The notes beneath the pieces were generated by a model. It was not told the DNA's origin and did not search any database. It saw nothing but the letters and a program-made list of their open reading frames with translations. A DNA stretch of 64,000 bases, from contig OY781463.1 in NCBI GenBank assembly GCA_963676725.1, positions 1,860,001-1,924,000 on the forward strand, in the 5' to 3' direction. Every line of letters begins with the position of its first letter. Position 1 is the stretch's first letter. The stretch is from G963662905 sp963676725. GTDB lineage: Bacteria > Bacteroidota > Bacteroidia > Bacteroidales > WRLA01. Shown piece by piece: positions 18,250 to 28,271 of the stretch. The position numbers were made by a program, and so were the translations under genes.

Positions 18250-18472
18250 TCACTCAATAATAAAACAAAAATCATGAACGAAACCAAAGGGAATCCGTGG
18301 ATTTGCATCATTGCTTTCGTTAAAAAATATGGTTTTTAAACTCAGTTTATCCGATATTCGAGGCCTCACTGTGCTATAAATAAATATTATAGAAAACAAA
18401 CCATTAGAACGTCACAAAACAGCCAATGGTTCATAATCTATCAGAAAAATTTAACAGTATGTCTTTATTGAA

Positions 18473-19357
18473 TTAACGGTCGTTCCATGCGGCAAAAAGC
18501 TTCACCCGGCTATAAAATTTAGGGTTGATGAACATTGTTGGAATTTTATATCTGTTAAACATAATTTTCTCATCATAATCCCCGAATTCAAAATTAAAGA
18601 ATTTCCCCTGAGTGGTCATGACCATAATTAGATCTGCATTGATATGATCGCCATAACGCAAAACCTGATCGCCATAATTAATTCCGCCTTGCGCCACTTT
18701 AATATCATAATCGACTTTATACTTTTTGAAATAATCAGTGATATGCTTTGTAATAACTTCCTGATTATAATCATTTTCACGGTCTTTCTCAAAAAACTGA
18801 AACAAATGTACTTTGGCATTAAAAGTACGGGCCATATGAATTGCCCAAGAAGCTTTTTGGCGCACTTCGGCGTAAATACTAATCGGCACCAAAATATTAT
18901 TAATCCCTTCTAGGGTAAAAGTACTGTTTTGAACAACGATAACGGGAACAGGTGAATATTCGACTACTTTCATCGCATGACTCCCTGTAATTTTCTGAAA
19001 ACCAACTTTTCCATGCGTTCCCAGCACAACAAGGCGCGCGCCAATTTCAGCAGCTATTTCACCAACCTGACGATATACGCCACCACTTCTGACGATAAAA
19101 TTCGCTTCAATATCATGCTTCTCCCCTATTTCAGTCACAAGATCTTTGAGCTTATCAAAAATAGCCGATTCTTGCAACTGGTTTTCTTTAAGGTATTCTT
19201 TGGTATCTGCATCGATAATATGCAAAATCTCTAATTTAAAATTCAGTGATTTTGCCATTTGCGCGGCATAATCAACCGCATGATTACAAACTTCTGAGAA
19301 ATCTGTTGGAACCAGTATTAGGTCATGAAAAACAATGTGCTCTTCGATGGCTGCCAT
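18473..19357 (-). CDS. Universal stress protein, tandem UspA domains
   Basis: 294 residues. First Usp domain: ILVPTDFSEVCNHAVDYAAQMA near the start and LGTHGKVGFQKITGSHAMKVVEYSPVPVIVV, containing the ATP-loop glycines. The second domain (about 165-285) is recognisable (NNILVPISIYAEVRQKASWAIHMA) but lacks the loop. Paralogous to the protein at 12544-13377. Cytoplasmic nucleotide-binding stress protein. It has a divergent promoter region with hutI and its own predicted -7 element. Confidence 0.87.
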   Translation of the reverse strand: MAAIEEHIVFHDLILVPTDFSEVCNHAVDYAAQMAKSLNFKLEILHIIDADTKEYLKENQLQESAIFDKLKDLVTEIGEKHDIEANFIVRSGGVYRQVGEIAAEIGARLVVLGTHGKVGFQKITGSHAMKVVEYSPVPVIVVQNSTFTLEGINNILVPISIYAEVRQKASWAIHMARTFNAKVHLFQFFEKDRENDYNQEVITKHITDYFKKYKVDYDIKVAQGGINYGDQVLRYGDHINADLIMVMTTQGKFFNFEFGDYDEKIMFNRYKIPTMFINPKFYSRVKLFAAWNDR

Positions 19358-19398
19358 AATTATATTTTTTGTTTTTAGCTAAAATATTAATGATGTTT

Positions 19399-19406
19399 CA
19401 AAATTA
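19399..19406 (-). promoter_or_regulatory. Predicted -7 element of the Usp gene
   Basis: TAATTTTG on the minus strand, about 42 nt upstream of the Usp ATG. Confidence 0.4.
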
Positions 19407-19624
19407 AGGATTTCTATGAATAAATGTACATGAAATTCCATTTTCTTGAGAATAGGCCATAAATTTCAACAGTTCAAATGGTTTTTTTATCGCATCTGTC
19501 AAAGCTTACGCAGGATAATGAAATCAGAACAGAATAATGTAATGACCTAAAAAACAAGAATTGCATCTCTCCTACACTTCCACTCATTCAGAATGTTTCT
19601 AAAAAAATAAGCATGAAATTTTTG

Positions 19625-19632
19625 TACATTTG
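19625..19632 (+). promoter_or_regulatory. Predicted -7 element of the hutI-ftcD operon
   Basis: TACATTTG, 55 nt upstream of the hutI ATG, in the 330-nt divergent spacer between the Usp gene and hutI. Confidence 0.45.
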
Positions 19633-19687
19633 CTCAAGCACTCAAACGAAATGATAAGAATATAATTATATAAAAATCAATTGATTA

Positions 19688-20956
19688 ATGAAAATTCTCA
19701 TTAAGAATATCAAAGAACTCGTACAGGTAGAAGACGAGCCTCGCAAATGGGTGGCCGGAAAAGATATGTCCCGCATACAAACAATCACCGACGCCTATTT
19801 ACTGATCGAAAACGAACTGATTGCCGATTTTGGCAGCATGAATGATATTGCAGAACTGGAAGCATCACTCGATGAAAGCGATGAAGATCTGATGGAGATT
19901 GATGTTACAGGCCGCATGGTTTTCCCTTCTTTCTGCGATTCACATACACACCTTGTTTATGCAGGCAGCCGCGAAATTGAATATATCGATAAAATAAAAG
20001 GCCTTTCTTATGAAGAAATTGCAAAAAGAGGCGGCGGTATTTTAAATTCTGCAAAACTCCTTCAGGAGACTTCCGAAGAAGAATTGGCAGAACAAGCATT
20101 TGCCCGTTTGGAAGAAATCAAATGGCTTGGCACCGGTGCCGTTGAGATAAAAAGCGGCTATGGTCTTACGACAGAAGCTGAGCTAAAAATGCTGCGTGTT
20201 ATTAAAAAATTAAAGGAAATCAGCCCATTAAGCATTAAAGCAACATTTTTGGGCGCGCATGCTGTTCCCGCTGAATATCGTGGAAAACAAGGCGAATATG
20301 TCGATATGATCATCAATGAAATGATTCCACAAGTTGCTGCTGAAGAGCTCGCCGATTATATTGATGTATTTTGCGATCGAGGCTTTTTCACTGTTGAAGA
20401 AACAGAACGTATCCTAATGGCTGGAATTAAATATGGTATGCGTCCAAAAATCCATGCCAACGAACTCGATTATTCGGGCGGCATTCAGGTCGGTGTCAAA
20501 TACAATGCGCTTTCTGTCGATCATCTCGAATATACAGGAGATGAGGAAATTGAAGCATTGCTTGGCACCGAAACTATGCCCACCATCCTTCCGGGAGCTG
20601 CATTTTTCCTGGGCATGGAGTACGCCCCAGCCCGTAAAATGATGGACGCTGGTCTGCCTGTTGCCCTTGCCAGTGATTTTAACCCCGGCTCCTCTCCTTC
20701 CGGGAATATGCAGTTTATCCAATCGATGGGCTGTATCAAATACAAAATGTTGCCCGAAGAAGTCATCAATGCCACAACCATTAATACTGCATACGCGATG
20801 GGACTTCAGGAAGAGTTGGGCAGCATTGCCAAAGGAAAACGTGCCAATTTATTCATTAGCAGTGAAATACCCGGCATCGAATTTATGCCTTATGCTTATG
20901 GAAGCAATAAGGTAGAGATGGTCATCCTCAATGGAGAAATACAAACACAGGAATAA
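19688..20956 (+). CDS. hutI: Imidazolonepropionase
   Basis: 422 residues, normal for HutI. An amidohydrolase-fold enzyme that opens 4-imidazolone-5-propionate to N-formimidoyl-glutamate in histidine degradation. Metal-binding HxH is present in CDSHTHLVYAGSRE (H86, H88); other family blocks are KSGYGL, FLGAHAVP, HANEL, SVDHLEY and ALASDFNPGSSP. Cytoplasmic. The next gene (ftcD) starts 20 nt downstream and uses its product, so the pair is an operon. hutH and hutU are not in this window. Confidence 0.95.
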   Translation: MKILIKNIKELVQVEDEPRKWVAGKDMSRIQTITDAYLLIENELIADFGSMNDIAELEASLDESDEDLMEIDVTGRMVFPSFCDSHTHLVYAGSREIEYIDKIKGLSYEEIAKRGGGILNSAKLLQETSEEELAEQAFARLEEIKWLGTGAVEIKSGYGLTTEAELKMLRVIKKLKEISPLSIKATFLGAHAVPAEYRGKQGEYVDMIINEMIPQVAAEELADYIDVFCDRGFFTVEETERILMAGIKYGMRPKIHANELDYSGGIQVGVKYNALSVDHLEYTGDEEIEALLGTETMPTILPGAAFFLGMEYAPARKMMDAGLPVALASDFNPGSSPSGNMQFIQSMGCIKYKMLPEEVINATTINTAYAMGLQEELGSIAKGKRANLFISSEIPGIEFMPYAYGSNKVEMVILNGEIQTQE

Positions 20957-20976
20957 ACCCTTAAAAAAACATCTAT

Positions 20977-22677
20977 ATGAAAAAACTCATCGAATGCGTT
21001 CCTAATTTTAGCGAAGGGAACGATATGGGCATTATCAATCAAATTACAGCAGAAATCGAACATTCTGAAGGTGTTCGCCTGTTGGATGTTGATCCCGGTA
21101 AAGCAACCAACCGAACTGTTGTTACTTTTGTAGGCACCCCCGACGAAGTTCTTGATGCAGCAGTAAAAGCAATTAAAAAAGCTGCTGAACTTATTGATAT
21201 GCGGAAGCATTCAGGCGCCCACCCCCGTTTTGGCGCTACCGACGTTTGCCCTCTGATCCCTGTTTCCAATATTACAATGGAAGAAACAGTGGAATATGCC
21301 CGTAAACTCGCCAAACGAATTGGCGAAGAACTTGGCATTCCTGTTTATTGCTATGAATTTGCCGCTTTTGAAGACAAAAGAAGGAATCTTGCAAACTGTC
21401 GTGCCGGCGAATACGAAGCTGTTTCTGAACGCATTGGCACAGAAGAATGGAAACCAGATTTTGGACCGGCTGCATTTACGGAAGCCGTTGCTAAAAGTGG
21501 CGTAACAGCTGTTGGTGCTCGTAACTTCCTGGTTGCTTATAATGTAAACCTAAACACAACATCCACAAGACGGGCCAATGCAGTGGCTTTTGATGTGCGT
21601 GAACGCGGTCGCGTGAAACGCGAAGGTGATCCTGTAACAGGAAAAATCGTTAAGGATGCAAATGGCAAGCCCGTTTATACGCCCGGAACATTAAAATCTG
21701 TAAAAGCAATTGGCTGGTTTATTGAAGAATTTGGGATTGCACAAATTTCAATGAACCTCACCGACATCGGAATCACCAGTATCCATAAAGCTTTTGATGA
21801 AGTCGAAGAAAAAGCCCGCAAAAGAGGCCTTCGCGTAAGTGGTTCGGAGATTGTTGGGGTTGTGCCTCTGAAATCAATGTTGGATGCAGGAAAGCATTAT
21901 CTGCGCATGCAAAACCGTTCTACGGGAATTTCTGATCGTGAGATTATTAAAATAGCAGTAAAATCTTTGGGATTAAACGAATTATATCCTTTCGACCCCG
22001 ATAAAAAAATCATCGAATACCTCCTTGAGAACGAGGACAAAGGCAAAAAACTGGTGGATATGAACCTGACTGCTTTTGTACATGAAACAGCCTCAGAATC
22101 ACCTGCCCCCGGTGGCGGATCCATCTCAGCTTATATGGGAAGTATGGGCGCTGCACTGGCAACCATGGTTGCAAACCTTTCGTCGCATAAACGCGGCTGG
22201 GACAATCGCTGCGAAGAATTTAGCAATTGGGCAGAAAAAGGGAAACATTATCACGATGAACTCCTGAAAATGGTGGATGAGGACACCAATGCATTCAATA
22301 AAATAATGGATGCTTTTGGCTTGCCCAAGAAAACCGATGAAGAGAAAGCAGCACGCAAACAGGCCATTCAGGATGCCACAAAATTTGCAATTGAGGTTCC
22401 TTTTAAAGTGATGAAACTTTGCTTTGGTTCGATGGAAGTATCGAAAGCAATGGCAGAAATTGGCAATCCAAACTCGGTTTCTGATGCCGGAGTTGGCGCT
22501 CTTGCTGCAAGAAGTGGCGTAAAAGGTGCATTCCTTAATGTAAAAATTAATGCAGAAGGCCTTGAAGACAAAGAGTTTGTAGAAAATGTACTGAAAGAAG
22601 GCGCTGAAATTGAAGCCAAAACAGAAGCAATGGAAGCTGAAATCCTTCAGATTGTGAATAAGGTGATCAGCAAATAA
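20977..22677 (+). CDS. ftcD: Bifunctional glutamate formimidoyltransferase / formimidoyl-THF cyclodeaminase
   Basis: 566 residues, close to the 541 of the mammalian fused enzyme. Residues 1 to about 330 are the formimidoyltransferase (CVPNFSEGND, KHSGAHPRFGATDVCPLIP, VGARNFLVAYNVNL, QISMNLTD). About 360-566 is the cyclodeaminase (TASESPAPGGGSISAYMGSMGAALATM, NPNSVSDAGVGALAA). It transfers the formimidoyl group of N-formimidoylglutamate to tetrahydrofolate and then releases ammonia to give methenyl-THF, linking histidine breakdown to one-carbon metabolism. Second gene of the hutI operon, followed by a clear terminator. Confidence 0.95.
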   Translation: MKKLIECVPNFSEGNDMGIINQITAEIEHSEGVRLLDVDPGKATNRTVVTFVGTPDEVLDAAVKAIKKAAELIDMRKHSGAHPRFGATDVCPLIPVSNITMEETVEYARKLAKRIGEELGIPVYCYEFAAFEDKRRNLANCRAGEYEAVSERIGTEEWKPDFGPAAFTEAVAKSGVTAVGARNFLVAYNVNLNTTSTRRANAVAFDVRERGRVKREGDPVTGKIVKDANGKPVYTPGTLKSVKAIGWFIEEFGIAQISMNLTDIGITSIHKAFDEVEEKARKRGLRVSGSEIVGVVPLKSMLDAGKHYLRMQNRSTGISDREIIKIAVKSLGLNELYPFDPDKKIIEYLLENEDKGKKLVDMNLTAFVHETASESPAPGGGSISAYMGSMGAALATMVANLSSHKRGWDNRCEEFSNWAEKGKHYHDELLKMVDEDTNAFNKIMDAFGLPKKTDEEKAARKQAIQDATKFAIEVPFKVMKLCFGSMEVSKAMAEIGNPNSVSDAGVGALAARSGVKGAFLNVKINAEGLEDKEFVENVLKEGAEIEAKTEAMEAEILQIVNKVISK

Positions 22678-22702
22678 TCGTACCATACATATATAAATAC
22701 AC

Positions 22703-22728
22703 AAAAACCCGGCTTAGGTCGGGTTTTT
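22703..22728 (+). terminator. Rho-independent terminator after ftcD
   Basis: AAAAACCCG pairs with CGGGTTTTT around an 8-nt loop, then ATTTTTT. Located 25 nt after the ftcD stop. Confidence 0.8.
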
Positions 22729-23066
22729 ATTTTTTATGGCGATAAACTGATTCGCTTCCACACATAAAATCAGGTACTCAATAAAATTATTCCCTAGCAG
22801 CGTGCATTCTTCATATGAGATTGAATTATAAACTCCTAAGAAGGTTTAATTTTAAAGTGATCTAAACGACCAGAGGGAAGGTTTAATAAGCCATGTATTT
22901 AACTACTGACCTCTAAAAACAGTATTTTATATTCTTTTATGATTTAGGGCGTTCCCTCAATTCATAAACTATTTTTTCAACAATATTGCGTTGTGTACTT
23001 TGCTTTTGAGAAACAGAGAATCAAATAATTTGATGATTATTTCCATACAATTCCACTTAAAAGCCT
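22729..23066. other. Convergent intergenic region, nothing recognised
   Basis: About 340 AT-rich nt between ftcD and the oppositely oriented helicase gene; no coding frame with family resemblance, no repeat. Confidence 0.5.
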
Positions 23067-24413
23067 CTATTTTTTCTTTTTACGATTATTTATATTTTTA
23101 TCACCTCTCGTTTTGGGTTTCTTATATTGCTTCATCTTTCTCAAATACGATCCACCTTGATTTGTCTTTTGGTTTTTTTCTTTCTTTTCGTGAAAGGCTG
23201 TTTCTTCCGATTTTATTTTTGGATTTCGATAATATTTGTCAATAATTTTTGGTCGTTCTTCGGGAATTGTTTGGGTAGATATTTCCACTTCTTCCGGAAA
23301 ATCCTTTAGCGGTATTTCATAGGCCATAAGATTCTCGATAGCCTGTTTTGCTTCCATTTCAGTCTCTGTATAGAACAGTATTGAATTTCCCTGCTGCTCA
23401 GCCCTACCCGTTCTTCCGATGCGGTGCATATAATTTTCGGGATAAATAGGAACATCAAAATTTATGACATGAGTAACCTTTTCAAGATCTAAACCTCTGG
23501 CTATAACATCAGTAGCAACAATTATCCTAGATATTCCCTTATCAAATTGTTCAACAGATTTAATTCGATAGTTCTGCGATTTATTGGAATGAATAACACA
23601 TACTTGCGCATTATAATGCTCCTCCAGTGCTTCATGCAATCGGTCTGCGTTTTTCTTATTGGAGACAAAAACCAGCACTTTGGAAAAAGTTTCCTTATCC
23701 TTCAGCAAATGGATCAGCAGGTTTACCTTTGTATAAAAATTTTTCACCGGAAAGCACAATTGAGAAATATTTTCCAAGGGTGTACCACTAATTGCTATTG
23801 ATATTCTAACCGGCGCAATAAAAAAATCATCAATTAGAGCATCTACTTCCTCTGTCATTGTTGCAGAGAACATAATATTCTGACGCCGTTCCTTCAATAA
23901 TTCGAAGATGTTTTTCAATTGAGGCCGAAAGCCCAAATCAAGCATCACATCAACTTCATCAATCACCAACTTTTTAATCCCCTTAAGTTGCAGCACTCCT
24001 GAAAGAGCAAGATCGTATAATCTACCCGGTGTTGAAACCAATATATCGCAGCCTTGGGCAACTGCTTGTTTTTGTGTATTAATATTTGTTCCACCATAAA
24101 CACCCAGAACGCGCACTGTGATATATTTTGCAGCCTCCTCAATCATTTCAACCAATTGAAGCACGAGCTCTCTTGTTGGCACAAGGATTAGAACCCTGGG
24201 ATTCATTTGCTTCGAAAATTTATGTTCGTGAAGAAGGGGAATAAGGTATGCCAGCGTTTTTCCTGTACCGGTTTGAGCGATTCCAACCACATCCTTTCCG
24301 GATAGTATTACAGAAAATGCCTCCAGCTGTATGGGGGTTGGCCTTTCAAATCCCATTTCATCAATGGCATTTGCTAAAGGCTTTTGTAAGTTTAAGGATT
24401 CAAAAGTATTCAT
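23067..24413 (-). CDS. DEAD-box family ATP-dependent RNA helicase
   Basis: 448 residues. Motifs in order: Q-motif region (FERPTPIQLEAF), motif I AQTGTGKT (46-53), VPTREL, GG, TPGR, motif II DEVD (152-155, a variant of DEAD), motif III SAT (183-185), then the second RecA domain with IIVATDVIARGLD and motif VI HRIGRTGRA. The last 60 residues are a Lys/Arg-rich tail, probably for RNA binding. Likely in ribosome assembly or mRNA turnover, perhaps in the cold. Promoter about 15 nt upstream of the ATG. Specific paralogue (RhlE-like or other) not assignable by eye. Confidence 0.9.
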   Translation of the reverse strand: MNTFESLNLQKPLANAIDEMGFERPTPIQLEAFSVILSGKDVVGIAQTGTGKTLAYLIPLLHEHKFSKQMNPRVLILVPTRELVLQLVEMIEEAAKYITVRVLGVYGGTNINTQKQAVAQGCDILVSTPGRLYDLALSGVLQLKGIKKLVIDEVDVMLDLGFRPQLKNIFELLKERRQNIMFSATMTEEVDALIDDFFIAPVRISIAISGTPLENISQLCFPVKNFYTKVNLLIHLLKDKETFSKVLVFVSNKKNADRLHEALEEHYNAQVCVIHSNKSQNYRIKSVEQFDKGISRIIVATDVIARGLDLEKVTHVINFDVPIYPENYMHRIGRTGRAEQQGNSILFYTETEMEAKQAIENLMAYEIPLKDFPEEVEISTQTIPEERPKIIDKYYRNPKIKSEETAFHEKKEKNQKTNQGGSYLRKMKQYKKPKTRGDKNINNRKKKK

Positions 24414-24428
24414 TCAAAGTAATTTCTG

Positions 24429-24436
24429 CAAAAATA
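24429..24436 (-). promoter_or_regulatory. Predicted -7 element of the helicase gene
   Basis: TATTTTTG on the minus strand, 15 nt upstream of the ATG; implies a very short leader. Confidence 0.4.
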
Positions 24437-24639
24437 GGATATATAATCAAATCATCTTCCCCGAAAGCAAAACTTTGGCTTTGATTTGCAGCTGAACTTT
24501 TTTTCAGGCATACCAATGACCTAAATATTATGAATCAATTTTTCCGCACAAAGCTCACTCATGCTCAAATGGGAAGCAAATTCGTCCCCCTAAAATTGAC
24601 GCACTGTCGTATGTGAACCTAAACCAATTCTCTTTTATA

Positions 24640-25143
24640 CTAAAAATTCGATATCCCAAATTTATTGAGCAACAGGCCTTCGAATTGCTTGATATCCGCC
24701 ATTAATTCCGAATAATTTTGTTTTAATGATAATTCAGGCGTACTATTCTTTACTATCTTTTTTAACTCAACCATTTTAAAATAAAACGATTGTGATTTTA
24801 GCTCAAACCGGAGTAAGGCCAATTTTTCTTCTATGGCACTCTTTCTTTGTTTGACCATATTGATTATTTCTAGGGCCGCATCAAAATCCAACTCCTTCTG
24901 CTCTACCGATTTTAGAAGGCCGCACTTAAAATCGGCACAGTTTTTTGGTCGTTTTGAATAAATACTGCAGCCATTACAATAATTCATACAGGGTTGAAGG
25001 AAAAAACCATAACCATTTTCCTCCTCTATATCCATTATTGCTCTTAATACAGGCAATTCTTCTCGACTAAGCTCTACAAAGCCCATCAAAATACCTTCAC
25101 AACATAATCCACAAGGCAAACAAATATTTAAGGAATCATTCAT
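24640..25143 (-). CDS. YkgJ-type cysteine-cluster protein
   Basis: 167 residues. The N-terminal 80 carry the Cys pattern of the YkgJ/CxxCxxCC zinc- or iron-chelating family: CLPCGLCC near residues 9-16, then CMNYCNGCSIYSKRPKNCADFKC. The remainder is helical and charged, without further motifs. The metal and function are unknown for the family. It is a single-gene unit between the helicase gene and the TonB-receptor region. Confidence 0.75.
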   Translation of the reverse strand: MNDSLNICLPCGLCCEGILMGFVELSREELPVLRAIMDIEEENGYGFFLQPCMNYCNGCSIYSKRPKNCADFKCGLLKSVEQKELDFDAALEIINMVKQRKSAIEEKLALLRFELKSQSFYFKMVELKKIVKNSTPELSLKQNYSELMADIKQFEGLLLNKFGISNF

Positions 25144-25939
25144 ACTTTCCGATATTTAACACTTTCTAAATGCACTCTTTGAGAGGATTTCTTGAATTAA
25201 CAGCTACTATAGTTTCCGGAAATTTTGGGACAGATGGGCTTAACACCTCCACTCTTATTCAAACTTTCTTGAAATAATCGACGAAGATAGTAAATATTCT
25301 TGTCCTAAGAATAGATTATTTTTTTATACTGATTAATTCATGAAGCATCATAAGAAGAACATAAAGTGCAAAAAAAACGGAGCACAGAATTGTTCGGGAA
25401 TAGCCTCAGCTATTTTGAGTACTAAAAATACGCATTTCTCTGTATTGAAGCGGTTTGCATTCGTAATGACCTTTTTGTGTTTTCTAATGGCAAAGGAGGC
25501 GCACTTCGACTTACTTCGGCTGGCTCAGCACGGCGCAGTACAGGCCGCACAGTGATCGTAAGCTGCCTTTGCCTAAATAGTTTCCGTCTTTAAAGTCCGC
25601 TAACTTCGTTATGCTTGCTCTCAAAATGGTCACTTCGATAAACTTAGTGCATCGCATTTACCCCAGTAAACTCACATTTTTCGAGCTGCGCAAGTACTTC
25701 GACAGGCTCAACATACCACCTCATTAGCGAACTTTATAGCTCAGAAACCTGACTTTATAGACAAGCCACTAAATAGCTGGTTAAAAGTTATTTCTCCTCC
25801 TTTCATTCCGCTACGCTCCATTCCAGGAAGAGAGGAAATACCCCTAAAAACTGCATTTACTACTTGAACTTAAGTCCTATAAATTAGTGGCGGAGATAAT
25901 AGTGCATTTGGTTGTTGAATCTACGAAAGCACAATTGAA
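25144..25939. other. Non-coding region with degenerate copies of the genome repeat
   Basis: About 800 nt without a credible gene. Segments near 25507-25560 (CTTCGACTTACTTCGGCT, GGCTCAGCACGGCG) and near 25690-25720 (CTTCGACAGGCTCAAC) resemble the GC-rich elements that fill 43.2-46 kb and 60.6-61 kb. A 71-codon frame at 25340-25555 has no family resemblance and runs into this repeat, so it is not called. Confidence 0.5.
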
Positions 25940-25970
25940 AGGTTCTGTCGTATTTTGCACGACAGAACCT
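25940..25970 (-). terminator. Probable terminator of the TonB-receptor operon
   Basis: A 12-bp perfect stem (AGGTTCTGTCGT/ACGACAGAACCT) with a 7-nt loop, 12 nt beyond the receptor stop on the minus strand; the following T-tract is weak (TTTCAATT). Confidence 0.6.
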
Positions 25971-25982
25971 TATATATTTACT

Positions 25983-28208
25983 CTATTTTATCTCAAAGGG
26001 AATTTTTAGGTTTATACTGATATTTCGTCCTATATTATTATATCCCAAGCCCTTTAGGGTAGACAAATGATCAATATAGGTTTCGTTGAATATATTATTT
26101 GCCTGTATGGAAAGCGTCAGCAATTGATTTGCACATTTAATATTTGCTCCGATGCCTGCATGAAAAAGCAGATAACTGTCTGATGCTGTTTCAAACATGG
26201 CCGGTTTTTCCTGTTTTGCTGCATATAATCCTCCAAATTTCACGAATGGGTTCTTCAGAAAACCTATTTCTTGCTTTTGAAGTTTTATCTCTATGCGTAA
26301 TTTGTTCTGCGGAATAAATGGCAGATTACTTCCATCATCTTGTTTCCCAATTAGGTACGCATAAGTAGTTCTGATATTCATCCAATCAATAGGAAGGACA
26401 TTCAAGCTCAGTTCGCCTCCGTAAATCTCGGCATTGGTTTGCGAGTACCTATAAATTTTATCGCCACTGGCAATGGTATCATTGGTTGGGGCGATAAAAA
26501 TGTAGTTATTTATGCTGTGGTAAAATCCGGCAAGATCGACCATTACATGCTTTGAATGAAAATGGGCACTCAAATCTGCTTCATAACTTCTTTGCGATTT
26601 CAAATCGGGGTTTCCTTGTTCGTAGCGCGAACCATGCATCCCGTTTTGGGTTAATTCTGCAATATTTGGAGTCCTGTAGGCCGAAGCAAAATTGGCTCGC
26701 AACAATAATTTATGGTTCAACTCATAGGTAAACCCCACTGATGCACTCATATTCCCATAATCAGTATCGATGGCATTCTTACCTGTTTCGGCAAGCGTGG
26801 AAATTGAAAGGAAGTCGTAGCGAATCCCTGCTTGTGCTTTAAGCTTTTCAAAGAGCGTATACTGGATCAATCCAAAAGCAGAAAAATCGTTGACATCAGC
26901 ATCGGGCAATACATGCTCCGGAGCAACATGATTTCTATTTGTTTTCTTGGCCCCTTGTAGTCCGATAATATACTCTGAATTGATTCCTGAGGGCAGATAA
27001 GTCTTTATTTCATAGGAAAATGTATTCATATCCATATCGACCATTTCAAATGCAGGCTTGCTGCTATCAGTTTGTAATTTCCTGTTATTCATCTGATAAG
27101 CGGCATTTAGATCTACTTTATATCTACCAAAGAAAAGCGTGTTTTTCATTGATATCAGATGATTCGTCAAATCCTGATACCATACCTTATTTTCTCTTCC
27201 ATGATCTGTTATTAAAGGAATTGCATCTGCTACACACATTCCTAAATCGGGTTGATTATAATCGTAATAGAGCCTAAACAGGCCAAAGGATTTAATCAGA
27301 CCTGCATTGACTTTAAAACTTTTTTCATTGAATCGTGTGTTGGGCACATAATTACCAGCACCATCCCGATAATCGGCATGGCTCTTTATACCGGCCCGCA
27401 GCCCCCAAAAGAAGCTTTCGGAACTGCCTTTAATGCCTAAATTACTTACGATGCCTTCTGTATTGGAATAGTATTGTGTATTAAAATCACCAATTATTTT
27501 TCCAACAGGAGCCGGTTTTTCCTTGATCACATTTATTAATCCGCCCACAGCATCGGAGCCGTAAAGCAAAGATGCCGGGCCTTTTATTACTTCAATGCGA
27601 TCAACTCCAAATTCATCAATGATAAAGGGGTGGTTTTCTGAAAATTGAAAGTTTTCCATTTTTACGCCATTGTTCAGCATTAAAATATTGGTCATCGACA
27701 AACCACGAATTACCGGCTTTGAAACACCAACTCCTTTTGAGATTGCATCAAGTCCGGGAACATTTGCTATTGCTTCAATAAAGGATGGTGTTCCTGTTTG
27801 CGCTATATCACTGCTCTTTAATATTTCAATTTTAATGGCATTTTGATGTTGGCTTGTAAATGCACCTCCAGAGACCACAACCTCTTCGGCTTGTAAAATC
27901 GATGGTTCCATTTCAATATTCAGTACGTTTTCTTTCGCTTCAATAAACAGGGTTTTGATGATGGTTTTATATCCCACAAAGCTAAACTGAATTTTTATTT
28001 TTCCTTTGGGTAATTGATTCAAAGAATATAAGCCATTCTTGTCGGCCAAAGTCCCCTTTTGTTGCTCCAACATAAAAATATTGGCAAAAGGTAAGGGTTC
28101 ATTATTTGTTTTATCGGTTATTTCGCCTGTTAAAATATTTTGGGCATAACCAATTTGGCCTATCATTATAATTACAATAATGACAGACCATAAAGATTTT
28201 AATTTCAT
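25983..28208 (-). CDS. TonB-dependent outer-membrane receptor
   Basis: 741 residues. Signal peptide (cleavage near IGYAQ), CarboxypepD_reg-like domain (about 25-110, LTGEITDKTNNEPLPFANIFM), plug domain (about 115-235; IRGLSMTNILMLNNG, DRIEVIKGPASLLYGSDAVGGLINVI), then a 22-strand-type barrel ending in an aromatic-poor strand (INLKIPFEIK). Energised uptake of a large or scarce ligand across the outer membrane. The 111-residue His/Cys protein encoded 63 nt upstream on the same strand suggests a metal or metal-chelate substrate, but that is inference. It is not a SusC, because no SusD partner follows. Confidence 0.9.
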   Translation of the reverse strand: MKLKSLWSVIIVIIMIGQIGYAQNILTGEITDKTNNEPLPFANIFMLEQQKGTLADKNGLYSLNQLPKGKIKIQFSFVGYKTIIKTLFIEAKENVLNIEMEPSILQAEEVVVSGGAFTSQHQNAIKIEILKSSDIAQTGTPSFIEAIANVPGLDAISKGVGVSKPVIRGLSMTNILMLNNGVKMENFQFSENHPFIIDEFGVDRIEVIKGPASLLYGSDAVGGLINVIKEKPAPVGKIIGDFNTQYYSNTEGIVSNLGIKGSSESFFWGLRAGIKSHADYRDGAGNYVPNTRFNEKSFKVNAGLIKSFGLFRLYYDYNQPDLGMCVADAIPLITDHGRENKVWYQDLTNHLISMKNTLFFGRYKVDLNAAYQMNNRKLQTDSSKPAFEMVDMDMNTFSYEIKTYLPSGINSEYIIGLQGAKKTNRNHVAPEHVLPDADVNDFSAFGLIQYTLFEKLKAQAGIRYDFLSISTLAETGKNAIDTDYGNMSASVGFTYELNHKLLLRANFASAYRTPNIAELTQNGMHGSRYEQGNPDLKSQRSYEADLSAHFHSKHVMVDLAGFYHSINNYIFIAPTNDTIASGDKIYRYSQTNAEIYGGELSLNVLPIDWMNIRTTYAYLIGKQDDGSNLPFIPQNKLRIEIKLQKQEIGFLKNPFVKFGGLYAAKQEKPAMFETASDSYLLFHAGIGANIKCANQLLTLSIQANNIFNETYIDHLSTLKGLGYNNIGRNISINLKIPFEIK

Positions 28209-28271
28209 TAAATTTCTATTTATGGCTGGTCATTTCTCACCAAACTGTTCATAATATTTTTTTCTGTCAGT

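Noticed and set aside
22126..22704. 192-codon minus-strand frame over ftcD
   Set aside because: Antisense to the cyclodeaminase domain, Phe/Cys-rich shadow.
25340..25555. 71-codon frame as a possible small gene
   Set aside because: Its 3' half runs into GC-rich repeat sequence and the start has no family resemblance.
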